A stretch of DNA of 64,000 bases. Origin: Oscillospiraceae bacterium (GTDB lineage: Bacteria; Bacillota; Clostridia; Oscillospirales; Acutalibacteraceae). The stretch lies in assembly GCA_003538135.1 (NCBI GenBank), contig DPOR01000009.1:4179-68178 (forward strand), written 5' to 3'. Shown piece after piece: positions 1-8,401 of the stretch (the first letter of the stretch is position 1; every line of letters starts with the position of its first letter). The position numbers were made by a program, and so were the translations under genes. The notes under the pieces are model-generated. The model had not been told where the DNA came from. It searched no databases and saw only the letters and a program-made list of their open reading frames with translations.

Positions 1-14
1 TGAGGATTTATTTC

Positions 15-110
15 ATTTCACTTTATGCGAAGCATCAAATTTCACAATTCACGCAGTGAATTATTTCACGTCGAGCACGGCGAGACATTTCACTTTACGA
101 AAGCCCGCTT
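15..110. repeat. Tandem triloop-hairpin array, 24-nt period (locus A)
   Basis: The word ATTTCAC occurs at 15, 39, 63 and 87, exactly 24 nt apart. The 17 nt between copies differ, but most form a 7-nt arm, 3-nt loop, 7-nt arm hairpin. The clearest is at 46-62 (arms AATTCAC and GTGAATT, loop GCA). The unit at 70-86 (arms GTCGAGC and GCGAGAC) keeps 5 of 7 pairs. The array is cut by the window start. It has the same architecture as the array at 21922-22013. No coding gene is visible in 1-283. Confidence 0.75.
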
Positions 111-207
111 CGGAGATTTCGCTGCGGCGGTGAGAACTTTGCCGAGCTTTCAACCGAGTGCCTGCAAATGCGGGTGCTCGGTTCGTTTAGTTCGATATCC
201 CATACAC

Positions 208-236
208 TTGAAAATATACGCATATCGGTATATTAT
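208..236 (+). promoter_or_regulatory. Sigma-A type promoter for the small XRE gene
   Basis: TTGAAA at 208-213 and TATTAT at 231-236 are separated by 17 nt. The inverted repeat ATATAC/GTATAT lies in the spacer and overlaps the -10 box, so autoregulation by the downstream HTH protein is possible (inference). Confidence 0.6.
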
Positions 237-283
237 ATAAACAGCTTATACGCGCCTTCAGACGGAAAGGGGATACTGTTGCT

Positions 284-484
284 ATGATAAAACTTACGCT
301 TGATACGACTTTGCAAAAACTGAATATCAGCCGATACGAGCTTGCCAAGCGGACGGGAATACAGTATCAGATAATTGATAACTATTATAAGAACCGCGTC
401 AAACGGTACGACAGCGATGTGCTCGACAGAATATGCACGGCGCTCGGATGCGGAATAGAGGACATAATAGAATACAGCAAATAA
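284..484 (+). CDS. Small XRE/Cro-type helix-turn-helix regulator
   Basis: This 66-residue protein is essentially one helix-turn-helix domain. The pattern of helices, with LAKRTGIQYQIIDNYYKN as helices 2-3 and DVLDRICTALGCGIEDIIEY at the end, is typical of the compact Cro/C1 (YP_ or XRE-like) family that binds operator DNA as a dimer. ATG at 284 follows AAAGGGG at about 10 nt. It has its own promoter with a palindromic spacer and a terminator directly behind it, so it is a monocistronic, probably self-controlled regulator. Target genes cannot be read from the sequence. Confidence 0.85.
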   Translation: MIKLTLDTTLQKLNISRYELAKRTGIQYQIIDNYYKNRVKRYDSDVLDRICTALGCGIEDIIEYSK

Positions 485-486
485 AA

Positions 487-521
487 ACTCGGAGCCGATA
501 TTTTCGACTCCGAGCTTCTTT
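487..521. terminator. Bidirectional intrinsic terminator
   Basis: Stem CTCGGAG/CTCCGAG with A-run before and T-rich run after; it lies between the convergent XRE and MgtC genes and can serve both. Confidence 0.75.
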
Positions 522-1260
522 ATCTCATCTCTTCGATATGATAGATATATTCGAGCGAGCTTAACGCCTCGATTATCTCTTTGTGTGTCTTGTATTTTTT
601 CAGCTCCGCGCTGCTTATCGTTATCGTTATCGTGTAGACGCTCAGTCCCGAGCCGACGTAAGCGAGGTTTGATTCTATGTCGTCTATCCTCAGCCCGAGG
701 CGGCGTATGACCGAGACGAAATCCTGAAGATATTCGCTGCTCTTGAGCTCGAGGTGTATCTCGAAGTGGTTCGAGCGGTTCTTGAGGTAAGTCTCGAGCG
801 ACGGGAAGCCGGCGAGGATGCAGACTAAGAAGAGATAGACTATGACGGTCACCGTGTAGAGTCCCGCGCCGATTATCAGCCCGAGTATTCCGCATGACCA
901 GAGTCCCGCCGAGGTGGTCAGTCCCTTTATCTGATTGCGGGAGCTGAACAGTATCGAGTTGCCGCTGACCATGGCGGCGCCGATTATCGTTGCCCCCGAG
1001 AGGACGGGTACGCTCAGCGCGTAGTTCGTCGCAAGATATATGTCGAGTATCATCGAGACGGTCGAGGCAAAGGAGATGAGCACGAACGTGCGCAGTCCCG
1101 CGGAGTGACGCTTGCTCGAGCGTTCGCAGCCTATGACCGACGCGAACAGCACCGCCACGGCGATTCTTAATATTATCGAATATGTGTTGAGCCCCATTGA
1201 CCATTCGCCGAGCAGACGTCCGATAGGGTCGGTGAGCGCTAATGCTGTAACTGAGTTCAT
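520..1260 (-). CDS. MgtC/SapB family membrane protein
   Basis: The 246-residue protein has about four to five hydrophobic segments in residues 25-155, followed by a soluble C-terminal domain of about 80 residues. The family signature is visible as GCER at 44-47 and AGLRT at 54-58. MgtC-family proteins are linked to Mg2+ homeostasis and, in Salmonella, to inhibition of the F1Fo ATPase; the role here is unknown. Its ATG overlaps the antiporter stop codon (ATGA, 1257-1260), so the two are translationally coupled and probably act together in ion or pH homeostasis. Confidence 0.88.
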   Translation of the reverse strand: MNSVTALALTDPIGRLLGEWSMGLNTYSIILRIAVAVLFASVIGCERSSKRHSAGLRTFVLISFASTVSMILDIYLATNYALSVPVLSGATIIGAAMVSGNSILFSSRNQIKGLTTSAGLWSCGILGLIIGAGLYTVTVIVYLFLVCILAGFPSLETYLKNRSNHFEIHLELKSSEYLQDFVSVIRRLGLRIDDIESNLAYVGSGLSVYTITITISSAELKKYKTHKEIIEALSSLEYIYHIEEMR

Positions 1261-2711
1261 CTTCTTCTCCTCCTGTTTTTTCTGCTTTTGTCCATGCTCA
1301 TGCCCGCAAGCAGGTACTGCTCCTGCTCGTCTGCGGCCTCGGAGAACGCCTGCTCCTCCTCGTAGAAGGGGTTGTCGTGCTTCGGCAGATCCTTCTGTAT
1401 CGCCTGTATGCGTTCTATGAGCAGCTCAACCTTGCTCTTTTGATGTCCGTCCTCCGCTATCTCGACTATGTCCTCGAGCTTGTTGGAATAGGACTTCGAG
1501 AGATAGAGCGAGAGCTTTGCGCAGGCGGGGCCGATGAGCTCATAGAGCACGCTCGACGCGAGAATTATCGTTTCGAGCGCACTGCCCGATTCGCCGCCGA
1601 GCGTTCGCGCACCCATAGCGGCAAGACCTATCGCAACGCCCGCCTGCGGGATAAGAGCAAGGCCGAGGTAGTTGCGGACGAGACGGTCTTTCTTTGTTAT
1701 GAGGCAGCCGAGGAACGCGCCCGCGTATTTGCCGACTATTCTCATGAAGAAATAGCATATGCCGACAACGATGAGCGGCACGCGGCCTATGGACGTGGAA
1801 CTGTCAAAGAGCGCGCTGAGGTCGAAATTAAGTCCCGAACGCACGAAGAACAGCAGAAGTATCGGCGGGCTGAAATAATTGAGCTGCTTGAATAAGCGCT
1901 CGTCGTCCGAGAGGTTGATATAGACGGTACCCATCGCCATGCAGCCGAGAAGCGGCGAGACGTCGAGCAGGGTGCATATTCCGCAGAACGCAAACAGCAG
2001 CGCGATTGAAACTATCAGTCTGTTGTCCGTCGAGCGCTTCTGGAGCAGAACCTTCAGTATAACTCCGAACAGGCAGCCTATTATGAGGACGAGAATGTTC
2101 ATCCCTATTGGCTTCAGCACGCTTCCCGCGCTGAAATGTCCCGAGGCGTTTGCGAGAGCCACGGATATAGCGGCGCTGTATGCGACTAGTCCGACAACGT
2201 CATCGAGCGCGACGACCTGGAGCAGGGTGTCAACAAAGTCGCCCTTCGCGTGGGTCTGGCGGATGGTCATGACCGTCGAAGCGGGTGCAGTCGCCGAGGC
2301 GAGCGCACCGAGCACGAGCGAGAAGTTGATATCGAGCCCGAGGATAAAGAACGACACGATGAAAACGATGACCGACGCGAGGCACGCCTCGAGCACGGTT
2401 ATCACAACGACCTTTGCGCCGTTCTTTTTGAGCGTTGAGAAGCGGAAAAATTCACCTGTGCTGAATGCTATAAACGCGAGGGCGATGTCGTTTAAAAAGT
2501 CCATGCCCTCAACTATATTCTCCGGCACGAGGTTGAGCACATACGGGCCGAGCAGAACGCCCGACAGTATGTACGCCGTGACGTTCGGCAGCCGCAGCCG
2601 CTTCGTGATGCGCGTCATCGCAAAGCCCGTTATCAGCATCAGCGCTATCGAGATAATGATGCCCGCAACGGGTGATGTGATGTTGAATGCCTTGTAGAAC
2701 GAGTTTATCAT
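1257..2711 (-). CDS. CPA2-type cation:proton antiporter
   Basis: The 484-residue protein has a long array of hydrophobic segments up to about residue 420 and a charged cytoplasmic tail ending in an Arg-rich stretch. The DD pair in ALDDVVGLVAYS (near 168) corresponds to the ion-binding acidic pair of the Na+/H+ exchanger (KefB/GerN-like, PF00999) family. No RCK (TrkA-N) domain follows, unlike KefB/KefC. It is the first gene of a two-gene operon with the MgtC-like gene. It is divergent from a LysR regulator across a 199-nt AT-rich gap, the usual arrangement for local LysR control (inference). The transported ion cannot be decided. Confidence 0.88.
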   Translation of the reverse strand: MINSFYKAFNITSPVAGIIISIALMLITGFAMTRITKRLRLPNVTAYILSGVLLGPYVLNLVPENIVEGMDFLNDIALAFIAFSTGEFFRFSTLKKNGAKVVVITVLEACLASVIVFIVSFFILGLDINFSLVLGALASATAPASTVMTIRQTHAKGDFVDTLLQVVALDDVVGLVAYSAAISVALANASGHFSAGSVLKPIGMNILVLIIGCLFGVILKVLLQKRSTDNRLIVSIALLFAFCGICTLLDVSPLLGCMAMGTVYINLSDDERLFKQLNYFSPPILLLFFVRSGLNFDLSALFDSSTSIGRVPLIVVGICYFFMRIVGKYAGAFLGCLITKKDRLVRNYLGLALIPQAGVAIGLAAMGARTLGGESGSALETIILASSVLYELIGPACAKLSLYLSKSYSNKLEDIVEIAEDGHQKSKVELLIERIQAIQKDLPKHDNPFYEEEQAFSEAADEQEQYLLAGMSMDKSRKNRRRRR

Positions 2712-2910
2712 TTTGCCCTATCCCTCTTTTCCCTCAAGAAAGTAAAAAAAGCAACGCCGGGAGAAGCTTTTCTGTCCGGCGACCGATGTTCCTTTAAGAA
2801 ATTGTTTTTAATACCCCTTGTGATTTACTATATTATATGATATACTCAACCTGTAATAAAATCAAATTATTTTATTTTTGATTTTCAAAAACTTTTTTTA
2901 TGGTGAGACT

Positions 2911-3813
2911 ATGTTAGACAATAAAACCGAAACTTTGATAGCCGTTGCGGAACAGAAAAATTTTACAAAGGCGGCCGAGGTGCTCTCTTTGACCCAGCCG
3001 GCAGTCAGTCATCAGATAAGCCAGCTCGAGCATTCCCTCGGCGCGAAGCTGTTCAACCGCAGAAAGGGCGAGCTGACATTGACGCAGGAAGGGGAGATTG
3101 CGGTCAGATACGCCCGTATGCTGACCTCGATGGATCAGAAGATGCAGATGGAGATAGCGGACTCCAAGCGCAACATAAAGAAGCTGCGCATAGGCCTGAC
3201 GCACACCTCCGAGAGCTCCTTTGCAACCGAGGTTCTGGCCCGCTATGCCAACGAATATCCAAACGTAAGTATTACGATTTTTACAGATACTATAAAAAAT
3301 CTTTATAATATGCTCGACAATTTTGAGATAGATATCGCAATAACGGACGGAAAAGTGTCGAATCCGTCGCTGAATTCCGTCATGATAGATACGGACTACC
3401 TTGTCTGTATAATGTCCAACAACAATCCGCTCGCCAAGCACTCGATAATAACCTTAAACGAGCTGCATCGCGAGAGATTGATACTTCGCCTGCCGACCTC
3501 CGCTACGCGAATGCTGTTTGAGGCGACACTCGAGAGCCGCAACGAGTCAATAGACGACTTCAATGTAATTCTTGAGGTCGATAACGTCACGACGATAAAA
3601 GACCTTGTGCAAAAGGATTTCGGCGTGTCAATACTCGCAAAGAGCGTGTGCATTAAGGAAATGCGCAAAAAGAAGCTGACTATAGTCCCGATAGAAAATC
3701 TCAGCATGGCGCGCGCGACGAATATCGTCTATCATAAGAACTTCGCCCATACAGAGGTGCTCCAGGACATAACCCAGCTCTATCATGACACGAAAAAGCA
3801 CTATCTTGTGTGA
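2911..3813 (+). CDS. LysR family transcriptional regulator
   Basis: This 300-residue protein has an N-terminal winged HTH (about 1-65; QKNFTKAAEVLSLTQPAVSHQ is the classic LysR HTH) and a C-terminal periplasmic-binding-protein-like effector domain (about 88-295). ATG at 2911 is chosen because an upstream TTG at 2878 lacks a ribosome binding site, while GGTGAG precedes 2911, though closely. It is divergent from the antiporter/MgtC operon, so those genes are candidate targets. The effector is unknown. Confidence 0.9.
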   Translation: MLDNKTETLIAVAEQKNFTKAAEVLSLTQPAVSHQISQLEHSLGAKLFNRRKGELTLTQEGEIAVRYARMLTSMDQKMQMEIADSKRNIKKLRIGLTHTSESSFATEVLARYANEYPNVSITIFTDTIKNLYNMLDNFEIDIAITDGKVSNPSLNSVMIDTDYLVCIMSNNNPLAKHSIITLNELHRERLILRLPTSATRMLFEATLESRNESIDDFNVILEVDNVTTIKDLVQKDFGVSILAKSVCIKEMRKKKLTIVPIENLSMARATNIVYHKNFAHTEVLQDITQLYHDTKKHYLV

Positions 3814-3829
3814 GCCGCCGCAATAAATT

Positions 3830-3872
3830 AAAACGCCGCCGGTAAGCTTTTATGCTGTGCCGACGGCGTTTA
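3830..3872. terminator. Bidirectional intrinsic terminator
   Basis: Stem AACGCCG/CGGCGTT with flanking A- and T-rich runs, between convergent LysR and DUF3048 genes. Confidence 0.75.
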
Positions 3873-3881
3873 TTATTTGTT

Positions 3882-4979
3882 TTACGCTATGACCGTGCGC
3901 GCTTCCTTTTCCGAGGGGACAATGCCTATATAGCTCTTGCCGGGGTTGAGCTTTAATTCGCTGCCGTCGGACGAGTAGAGCTTGAGCATATCATGGGGGC
4001 CGCCCTTTTTCCAGGTGATGTTCTCATATGCGCCGTTCGAGAGATAAACGCCGCTGCCGCCCGTCAAATCCATGTCAACGCAGCCGGAGGAGTCGCCCAT
4101 GAGCGAGACGGGGCAGTAGAGTATAATGACGTTCCTGACCGCCATCTGCTTGCCGTCCGCGTCGGTCATCGGCGCGCCGTTAATGTTGTTGAGATAGAGC
4201 CCGTCCTGCGCCGAATAGGTGAAGGAGTGGTTACAGTAGCTTGAAAAAACTATATCTATATTCGAGCACGCGCCGCCGGCGGGAGTTCGCGGAGAGCTTT
4301 CGGAGACAAACGCAAAGGGCTTTTGATAGCCGGACTTTATATCGCGGCGGATATCGAGCTTGGTAAGTCCCTTGTCTATCGCTTCGCGGGTTGTGTAGCC
4401 GCGGTGCTCAATGGCTACATTCGTGCGTTCCTTGTCGCGGAAGAAATATCTGCCCATATACGAGCGCCCGTCGAGATCGTCAACGCCGCGGTCGCTTATC
4501 GCCGAATAGGCGTATTTGCTGCCGCCCCAGTGGACGAATATCGCGTCAAGCCCCTCGGCTATTTCGACAAAGTCGTGCCTTGCGCTTCGGAGCGAACCCA
4601 CCTTGTCCGGGATTTTATTTATATCGGAATAGAGCCAGAGCATTCTCGTTATGCCCGCCTCGGTGACGCCCTCGATAACAATGTCGGGCGTGCACAGTCC
4701 CCACTGAGGACGTGCGGGATTCGAGTTGTTGATAACTACCGCTATCGGGCGTTTGCCCTGCGCCTTGAAGCCGGAGAGACCGGTCAGCGGGTCGATGTCC
4801 GCCGCTTCGAGTGGCTGCGATGAGGCTTCGCCGCTTGTGCTGTCCGTGCTCGGATTTTTTTTGCCGCCGCTGCATTTGACGGCTATCAAAACTATCATCA
4901 CAACGAGCAAAAGTGCCGCCGCGATGAGAATATAGAGCCTCGAATTGTTCTTTTTCTTGTTTTTTTGCTGAGATGACAT
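3882..4979 (-). CDS. DUF3048 (YerB-like) membrane-anchored protein
   Basis: The product has 365 residues: a basic cytoplasmic start, one membrane segment at about 15-33, a Ser/Thr-rich linker, then a DUF3048 domain. Typical DUF3048 stretches are LTGL near the domain start, RPIAVVINNSNPARPQWGL, VEGVTEAGITRMLWLYSD and VGSLRSARHDFVEIAEGLDA. B. subtilis YerB is the best known relative; its function is not settled. The start at 4979 has GAGG 9 nt upstream, whereas the TTG at 5051 has none. The residue before the Cys after the membrane segment is Lys, so it does not look like a lipobox. Confidence 0.88.
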   Translation of the reverse strand: MSSQQKNKKKNNSRLYILIAAALLLVVMIVLIAVKCSGGKKNPSTDSTSGEASSQPLEAADIDPLTGLSGFKAQGKRPIAVVINNSNPARPQWGLCTPDIVIEGVTEAGITRMLWLYSDINKIPDKVGSLRSARHDFVEIAEGLDAIFVHWGGSKYAYSAISDRGVDDLDGRSYMGRYFFRDKERTNVAIEHRGYTTREAIDKGLTKLDIRRDIKSGYQKPFAFVSESSPRTPAGGACSNIDIVFSSYCNHSFTYSAQDGLYLNNINGAPMTDADGKQMAVRNVIILYCPVSLMGDSSGCVDMDLTGGSGVYLSNGAYENITWKKGGPHDMLKLYSSDGSELKLNPGKSYIGIVPSEKEARTVIA

Positions 4980-5070
4980 TTTTAAGTACCTCGTTCTCTG
5001 TTTAATTTTTTCCGCTGCTTCAATTATACATTTCGGAGCCGTTTTTTTCAACAGTAATCTCAGGATTTTA

Positions 5071-5100
5071 TTGACATATCTTTTTGCTATGCTATATAAT
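5071..5100 (+). promoter_or_regulatory. Consensus promoter of serC-serA
   Basis: Perfect TTGACA (5071-5076) and TATAAT (5095-5100) with an 18-nt spacer. It leaves a leader of about 70 nt before serC in which I see no known riboswitch or terminator. Confidence 0.85.
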
Positions 5101-5178
5101 GATAGAAAGCTGACTTTTAGGCTTTAGCGTGGCAGACTGTCAAAACAGCACTGCACGCAGGAAAGGGAGGTAAAACAG

Positions 5179-6258
5179 ATGGCAAGAGTATTCAATTTTT
5201 CAGCAGGCCCCTCAATGCTGCCCGAGAGCGTTCTCAGCCGTGCGGCGGCGGAGATCATGGACTATCACGGCAGCGGCCAGTCCGTTATGGAGATGTCGCA
5301 CCGCTCGAAGGTGTTCGAGGGAATAATGAACGAGGCACAGAGTCTGTTCAGAAAGGTGCTTTCGGTACCCGACAACTATGACATACTGTTCCTCCAGGGA
5401 GGCGCGTCGACTCAGTTTTCCGCCATTCCGCTCAATCTCTTGAACGGCAGCGGAAAGGCCGACTATATGCTCACCGGTCAGTTCTCGACCAAGGCGTATA
5501 AAGAGGCCTGCAAATACGGCGACATCAGAGTGGCTGCGTCCTCAAAAGATAAGACCTTTTCGTATATTCCGAAGGTCACCCGCGAGGATTTTGACCCCGA
5601 GGCGGACTATGCCTATATCTGCTTCAATAACACTATCTACGGCACGAAGTTCCCGTATATCCCCGACACGGGCGATGTGCCGCTTGTGGCGGACGTCTCG
5701 TCCTGCTTCCTCTCCGAGCCGCTCGACGTCTCGAAGTTCGGAATAGTCTACGGCGGCGCACAGAAGAATGTCGCCCCCGCGGGACTGACCATAGTTATAG
5801 TCCGCAAGGATCTTATCGGCAATGCGCGCGATATCACGCCCGCCATGCTCGACTACAAGAATATGGCGGACAGCGGCTCGATGTATAACACCCCGCCCTG
5901 CTGGTCGATATATATGTGCAAGCTCATGCTCGAGTGGATAGAAAAGCTCGGCGGGCTTGATGAGATGAAGAAGAGAAACGAAGCGAAGGCGAAGATACTT
6001 TATGACTTCATCGATTCGAGCAAACTGTTTTCAAACCCCGTAAGACCCTGCGACCGCTCTATGATGAATGTAACCTTCGTCACCGGGAGCGACGAGCTCA
6101 ACGCGAAGTTTGTCGTCGAGGCCGCCGAGGCGGGTTTTGTCAACCTCAAGGGTCACCGCTCGGTAGGCGGAATGCGCGCGTCGATCTATAACGCCATGCC
6201 GATAGAAGGAGTCGAGCAGCTCGTAGACTTCATGAAGGAGTTTGAAAAGAACAACTGA
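5179..6258 (+). CDS. serC: Phosphoserine aminotransferase
   Basis: SerC converts 3-phosphohydroxypyruvate plus glutamate to O-phosphoserine, the second step of serine synthesis. The 359-residue length fits the family. The N-terminal FNFSAGPSMLPESVL, the HRS motif in MSHRSKVFEGI and the PLP lysine at K196 (GGAQKNVAPAG) are all present. AAAGGGAGG precedes the ATG. serA follows after 12 nt, so the pathway's first two enzymes are made from one mRNA; no serB-like phosphatase is in this cluster. Confidence 0.97.
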   Translation: MARVFNFSAGPSMLPESVLSRAAAEIMDYHGSGQSVMEMSHRSKVFEGIMNEAQSLFRKVLSVPDNYDILFLQGGASTQFSAIPLNLLNGSGKADYMLTGQFSTKAYKEACKYGDIRVAASSKDKTFSYIPKVTREDFDPEADYAYICFNNTIYGTKFPYIPDTGDVPLVADVSSCFLSEPLDVSKFGIVYGGAQKNVAPAGLTIVIVRKDLIGNARDITPAMLDYKNMADSGSMYNTPPCWSIYMCKLMLEWIEKLGGLDEMKKRNEAKAKILYDFIDSSKLFSNPVRPCDRSMMNVTFVTGSDELNAKFVVEAAEAGFVNLKGHRSVGGMRASIYNAMPIEGVEQLVDFMKEFEKNN

Positions 6259-6270
6259 GGGGGAGAAGCC

Positions 6271-7398
6271 ATGACAGAAATATTAACGCTTAATAAGATA
6301 GCAAAGTGCGGGACAGACCGCTTCGACCCCGCAAAATACAGCTGCACGGACAGCGCAAATGACCCGGCGGCCATAATGGTACGCTCGGCGTCGATGCACG
6401 AGATGCAGTTCTCCGAGGGACTTCTCGCAATAGCCCGAGCGGGTGCGGGAGTCAACAATATCCCTATCGACAGATGCTCGGAGCAGGGCATAGCAGTATT
6501 CAACACGCCCGGAGCCAACGCCAACGCGGTCAAAGAGCTCGTCATTTGCGCGGCGCTTCTTTCTTCGCGTAAAATAACCGACGCCATAGATTGGTGCAAG
6601 ACCCTCAAGGGCGAGGGCGAAAATGTCGGCAAGCTCGTTGAAAAAGGCAAAAGCTCTTTCGCGGGTCCCGAGATAATGGGCAAGACCATGGGCATTGTCG
6701 GTATGGGCGCTATAGGCAAGCTCGTCGCAGAAGCGGCGCGCGACCTCGGCATGAGAGTCGTCTGCTTTGACAGAAAGGGCGAGAGCGAAATCAGAGGCGT
6801 TGAGGCGGTCGGAGATATTGACGCGGTTTTCTCAGCGTCGGATTACCTTTCTCTGCATATCCCGTGCAACGACTACACGAGAAATATAATAAATTCGGAG
6901 TCGATATGCAAGATGAAGGACGGCGTGCGCATTCTCAACTTTGCGCGCGGCGAGCTTGTGAACTCAGACGATATTCTTGCCGCTCTTGCTTGCGGCAAGG
7001 TCGCTGCCTATGCCACCGATTTCCCGACCGACGAACAGCTCGGAGTGCCCGGGGTTATAGCAATCCCGCATCTCGGCGCGTCCACGCCCGAGAGCGAGGA
7101 CAACTGCGCCGTCATGGCAGCCGATGAGCTCATAGGCTACATCGAGCGCGGCGAGGCTAAGAATTCCGTCAACCTCCCCGCCCTTATCCCGCCCGCGGAG
7201 TTTGAAAAGCGCGTGTGCGTCATTTACAGAGACGGCGAGGGTGTGCGCGAGGGCATTGTCGCGGCGCTCGGCGGAAATATCGTGTCGCTTTGCAGCGCGG
7301 CAAAAAAAGGAATCGGCTATCTTGTCTGCGATACGCCCGACCCCGACGCGGAAAAGATAAGCGCGGCGAACGGCGTAATAAGAGTCAGAGTGATATAA
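6271..7398 (+). CDS. serA: D-3-phosphoglycerate dehydrogenase
   Basis: The enzyme oxidizes 3-phosphoglycerate with NAD+, the committed step of serine synthesis. The 375-residue protein shows the D-2-hydroxyacid dehydrogenase fold: dinucleotide-binding motif G141-x-x-G144-x-G146, catalytic Arg226 (NFARGELV) and His267 (IPHLGAST). The usual catalytic Glu should lie in the TDFPTDEQ stretch but its alignment is unclear. A compact ACT-like domain (about 314-375, ending GVIRVRVI) is the site of serine feedback control in relatives. It is the second gene of the serC-serA operon. Confidence 0.95.
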   Translation: MTEILTLNKIAKCGTDRFDPAKYSCTDSANDPAAIMVRSASMHEMQFSEGLLAIARAGAGVNNIPIDRCSEQGIAVFNTPGANANAVKELVICAALLSSRKITDAIDWCKTLKGEGENVGKLVEKGKSSFAGPEIMGKTMGIVGMGAIGKLVAEAARDLGMRVVCFDRKGESEIRGVEAVGDIDAVFSASDYLSLHIPCNDYTRNIINSESICKMKDGVRILNFARGELVNSDDILAALACGKVAAYATDFPTDEQLGVPGVIAIPHLGASTPESEDNCAVMAADELIGYIERGEAKNSVNLPALIPPAEFEKRVCVIYRDGEGVREGIVAALGGNIVSLCSAAKKGIGYLVCDTPDPDAEKISAANGVIRVRVI

Positions 7399-7462
7399 CA
7401 AAAGTGACTGACGCATTTGGCGAAGCCCAAAAAGAACGCTTATTTGAGAATAATGTAAAGAT

Positions 7463-7496
7463 AAAAATCCGTCGAAGTGTATTCGACGGATTTTTT
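7463..7496. terminator. Bidirectional terminator of the ATCCGTCG type
   Basis: AAAAATCCGTCG and its complement CGACGGATTTTT form the stem. Near-identical stems recur at 57653 and 58436. Shared by convergent serA and the XRE gene. Confidence 0.85.
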
Positions 7497-7725
7497 AATT
7501 CTGTTCAAAAAGCTCATTGTAGCTGACGGAAAGAATTTCTTTGAGCAACCTTATCTCGTCCGGATAAACATGCCGCTGCCCGACCTCAATTTTCGCAAGC
7601 GCGCTGCGGGTAATATCGCAGCCGCCAAGTTGAAGTTTAGCTGCTACCTGTTCCTGTGTCATGCCGCGGGCTTCACGTGCCCTTCTTATATTGCCGCCAA
7701 ACAGCTTCTCGTATTCAGGATTCAT
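7495..7725 (-). CDS. XRE family HTH regulator
   Basis: The 76-residue protein is a single HTH_3 domain: GNIRRAREARGMTQEQVAAKLQ is helices 1-2 and ITRSALAKIEVGQRHVYPDEI is the recognition helix region. GGAG precedes the ATG by about 7 nt. The gene is divergent from the DUF4234/lipoprotein pair, whose promoter begins less than 50 nt from its start, so control of that operon is plausible. The second DUF4234 locus at 58 kb has no such neighbour. Confidence 0.88.
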   Translation of the reverse strand: MNPEYEKLFGGNIRRAREARGMTQEQVAAKLQLGGCDITRSALAKIEVGQRHVYPDEIRLLKEILSVSYNELFEQN

Positions 7726-7771
7726 TACACCACTCCATATATCCCTTTTGGCGAAAATATTTTCAAATCTA

Positions 7772-7800
7772 TTGACATCATTCTAACAGTGTGATATATT
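7772..7800 (+). promoter_or_regulatory. Promoter of the DUF4234 gene, copy 1, with long leader
   Basis: TTGACA (7772-7777), 17-nt spacer, TATATT (7795-7800). The preceding TTCAAATCTA, the box spacing and the roughly 125-nt leader (GCGGCAA, GTTTCA, TTTGAAGGAGGTCA elements) are repeated in front of the second DUF4234 gene at 58194-58360. Confidence 0.8.
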
Positions 7801-7931
7801 TATTTTGCACCTATATAAGTGCAAAACTCAGAAAGGAGGATTCATTCTGCGGCAATAAAAATTTGGCGGCAGTCAATAGTTTCAGGTCAGAAAAAATGCA
7901 TAAATTCAAGGGCTTTGAAGGAGGTCAAACT

Positions 7932-8381
7932 ATGTCTGAAAATTCTACCAATGTAAATGTTACCATTAACAATTCCGCCCCTGTTTCCCAGCTCAGAACA
8001 AACAGAGGCCTCGCAAAATTTATAGTTCTGTCAACATTGACCCTCGGCATTTACGCGCTTGTCGTTTTTGCCCACATCTCGGAAGAAACCAATATTGTAT
8101 GCAGCCGCTATGACGGTCAGAAGACCATGAACTATTGGCTGCTCGTTTTCATTGTCGGCCCGCTTACCCTCGGCATAGGTTATCTCGTCTGGCATCACAA
8201 GCTCTGCGCGAGAATAGGCAGCGAGCTCACTCGCCGCGGACTTGACTGCAAGTTCGGCGCAGGTGACTTCTGGGGCTGGAATGTACTCGGCACGCTCATC
8301 GTTGTCGGTCCGTTTATATTCTGCTATAAGCTCTTTAAGGCAATGAACACGCTCAACGCAGACTTCAATTCAAAGGGCTGA
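7932..8381 (+). CDS. DUF4234 domain membrane protein, copy 1
   Basis: The 149-residue protein has a polar N-terminal tail and three likely membrane segments at about 29-50, 68-90 and 117-140. LAKFIVLSTLTLGIYALV and YDGQKTMNYWLL are DUF4234-type motifs. Function is unknown. GAAGGAGG before ATG 7932 decides the start over in-frame upstream codons. A paralogue nearly identical from residue 15 onwards is at 57744-58193. A lipoprotein gene follows after 20 nt, so they are probably co-transcribed. Confidence 0.88.
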   Translation: MSENSTNVNVTINNSAPVSQLRTNRGLAKFIVLSTLTLGIYALVVFAHISEETNIVCSRYDGQKTMNYWLLVFIVGPLTLGIGYLVWHHKLCARIGSELTRRGLDCKFGAGDFWGWNVLGTLIVVGPFIFCYKLFKAMNTLNADFNSKG

Positions 8382-8401
8382 GAGTTTTCGGGGGTGTTGG
8401 A

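Noticed and set aside
15..110. CRISPR array
   Set aside because: The 24-nt period is regular, but the repeated word is only 7 nt, the variable segments are palindromes, and no cas gene is in the window.
5107..5178. Riboswitch in the serC leader
   Set aside because: The 70-nt leader has no terminator or sequestering stem that I can identify.
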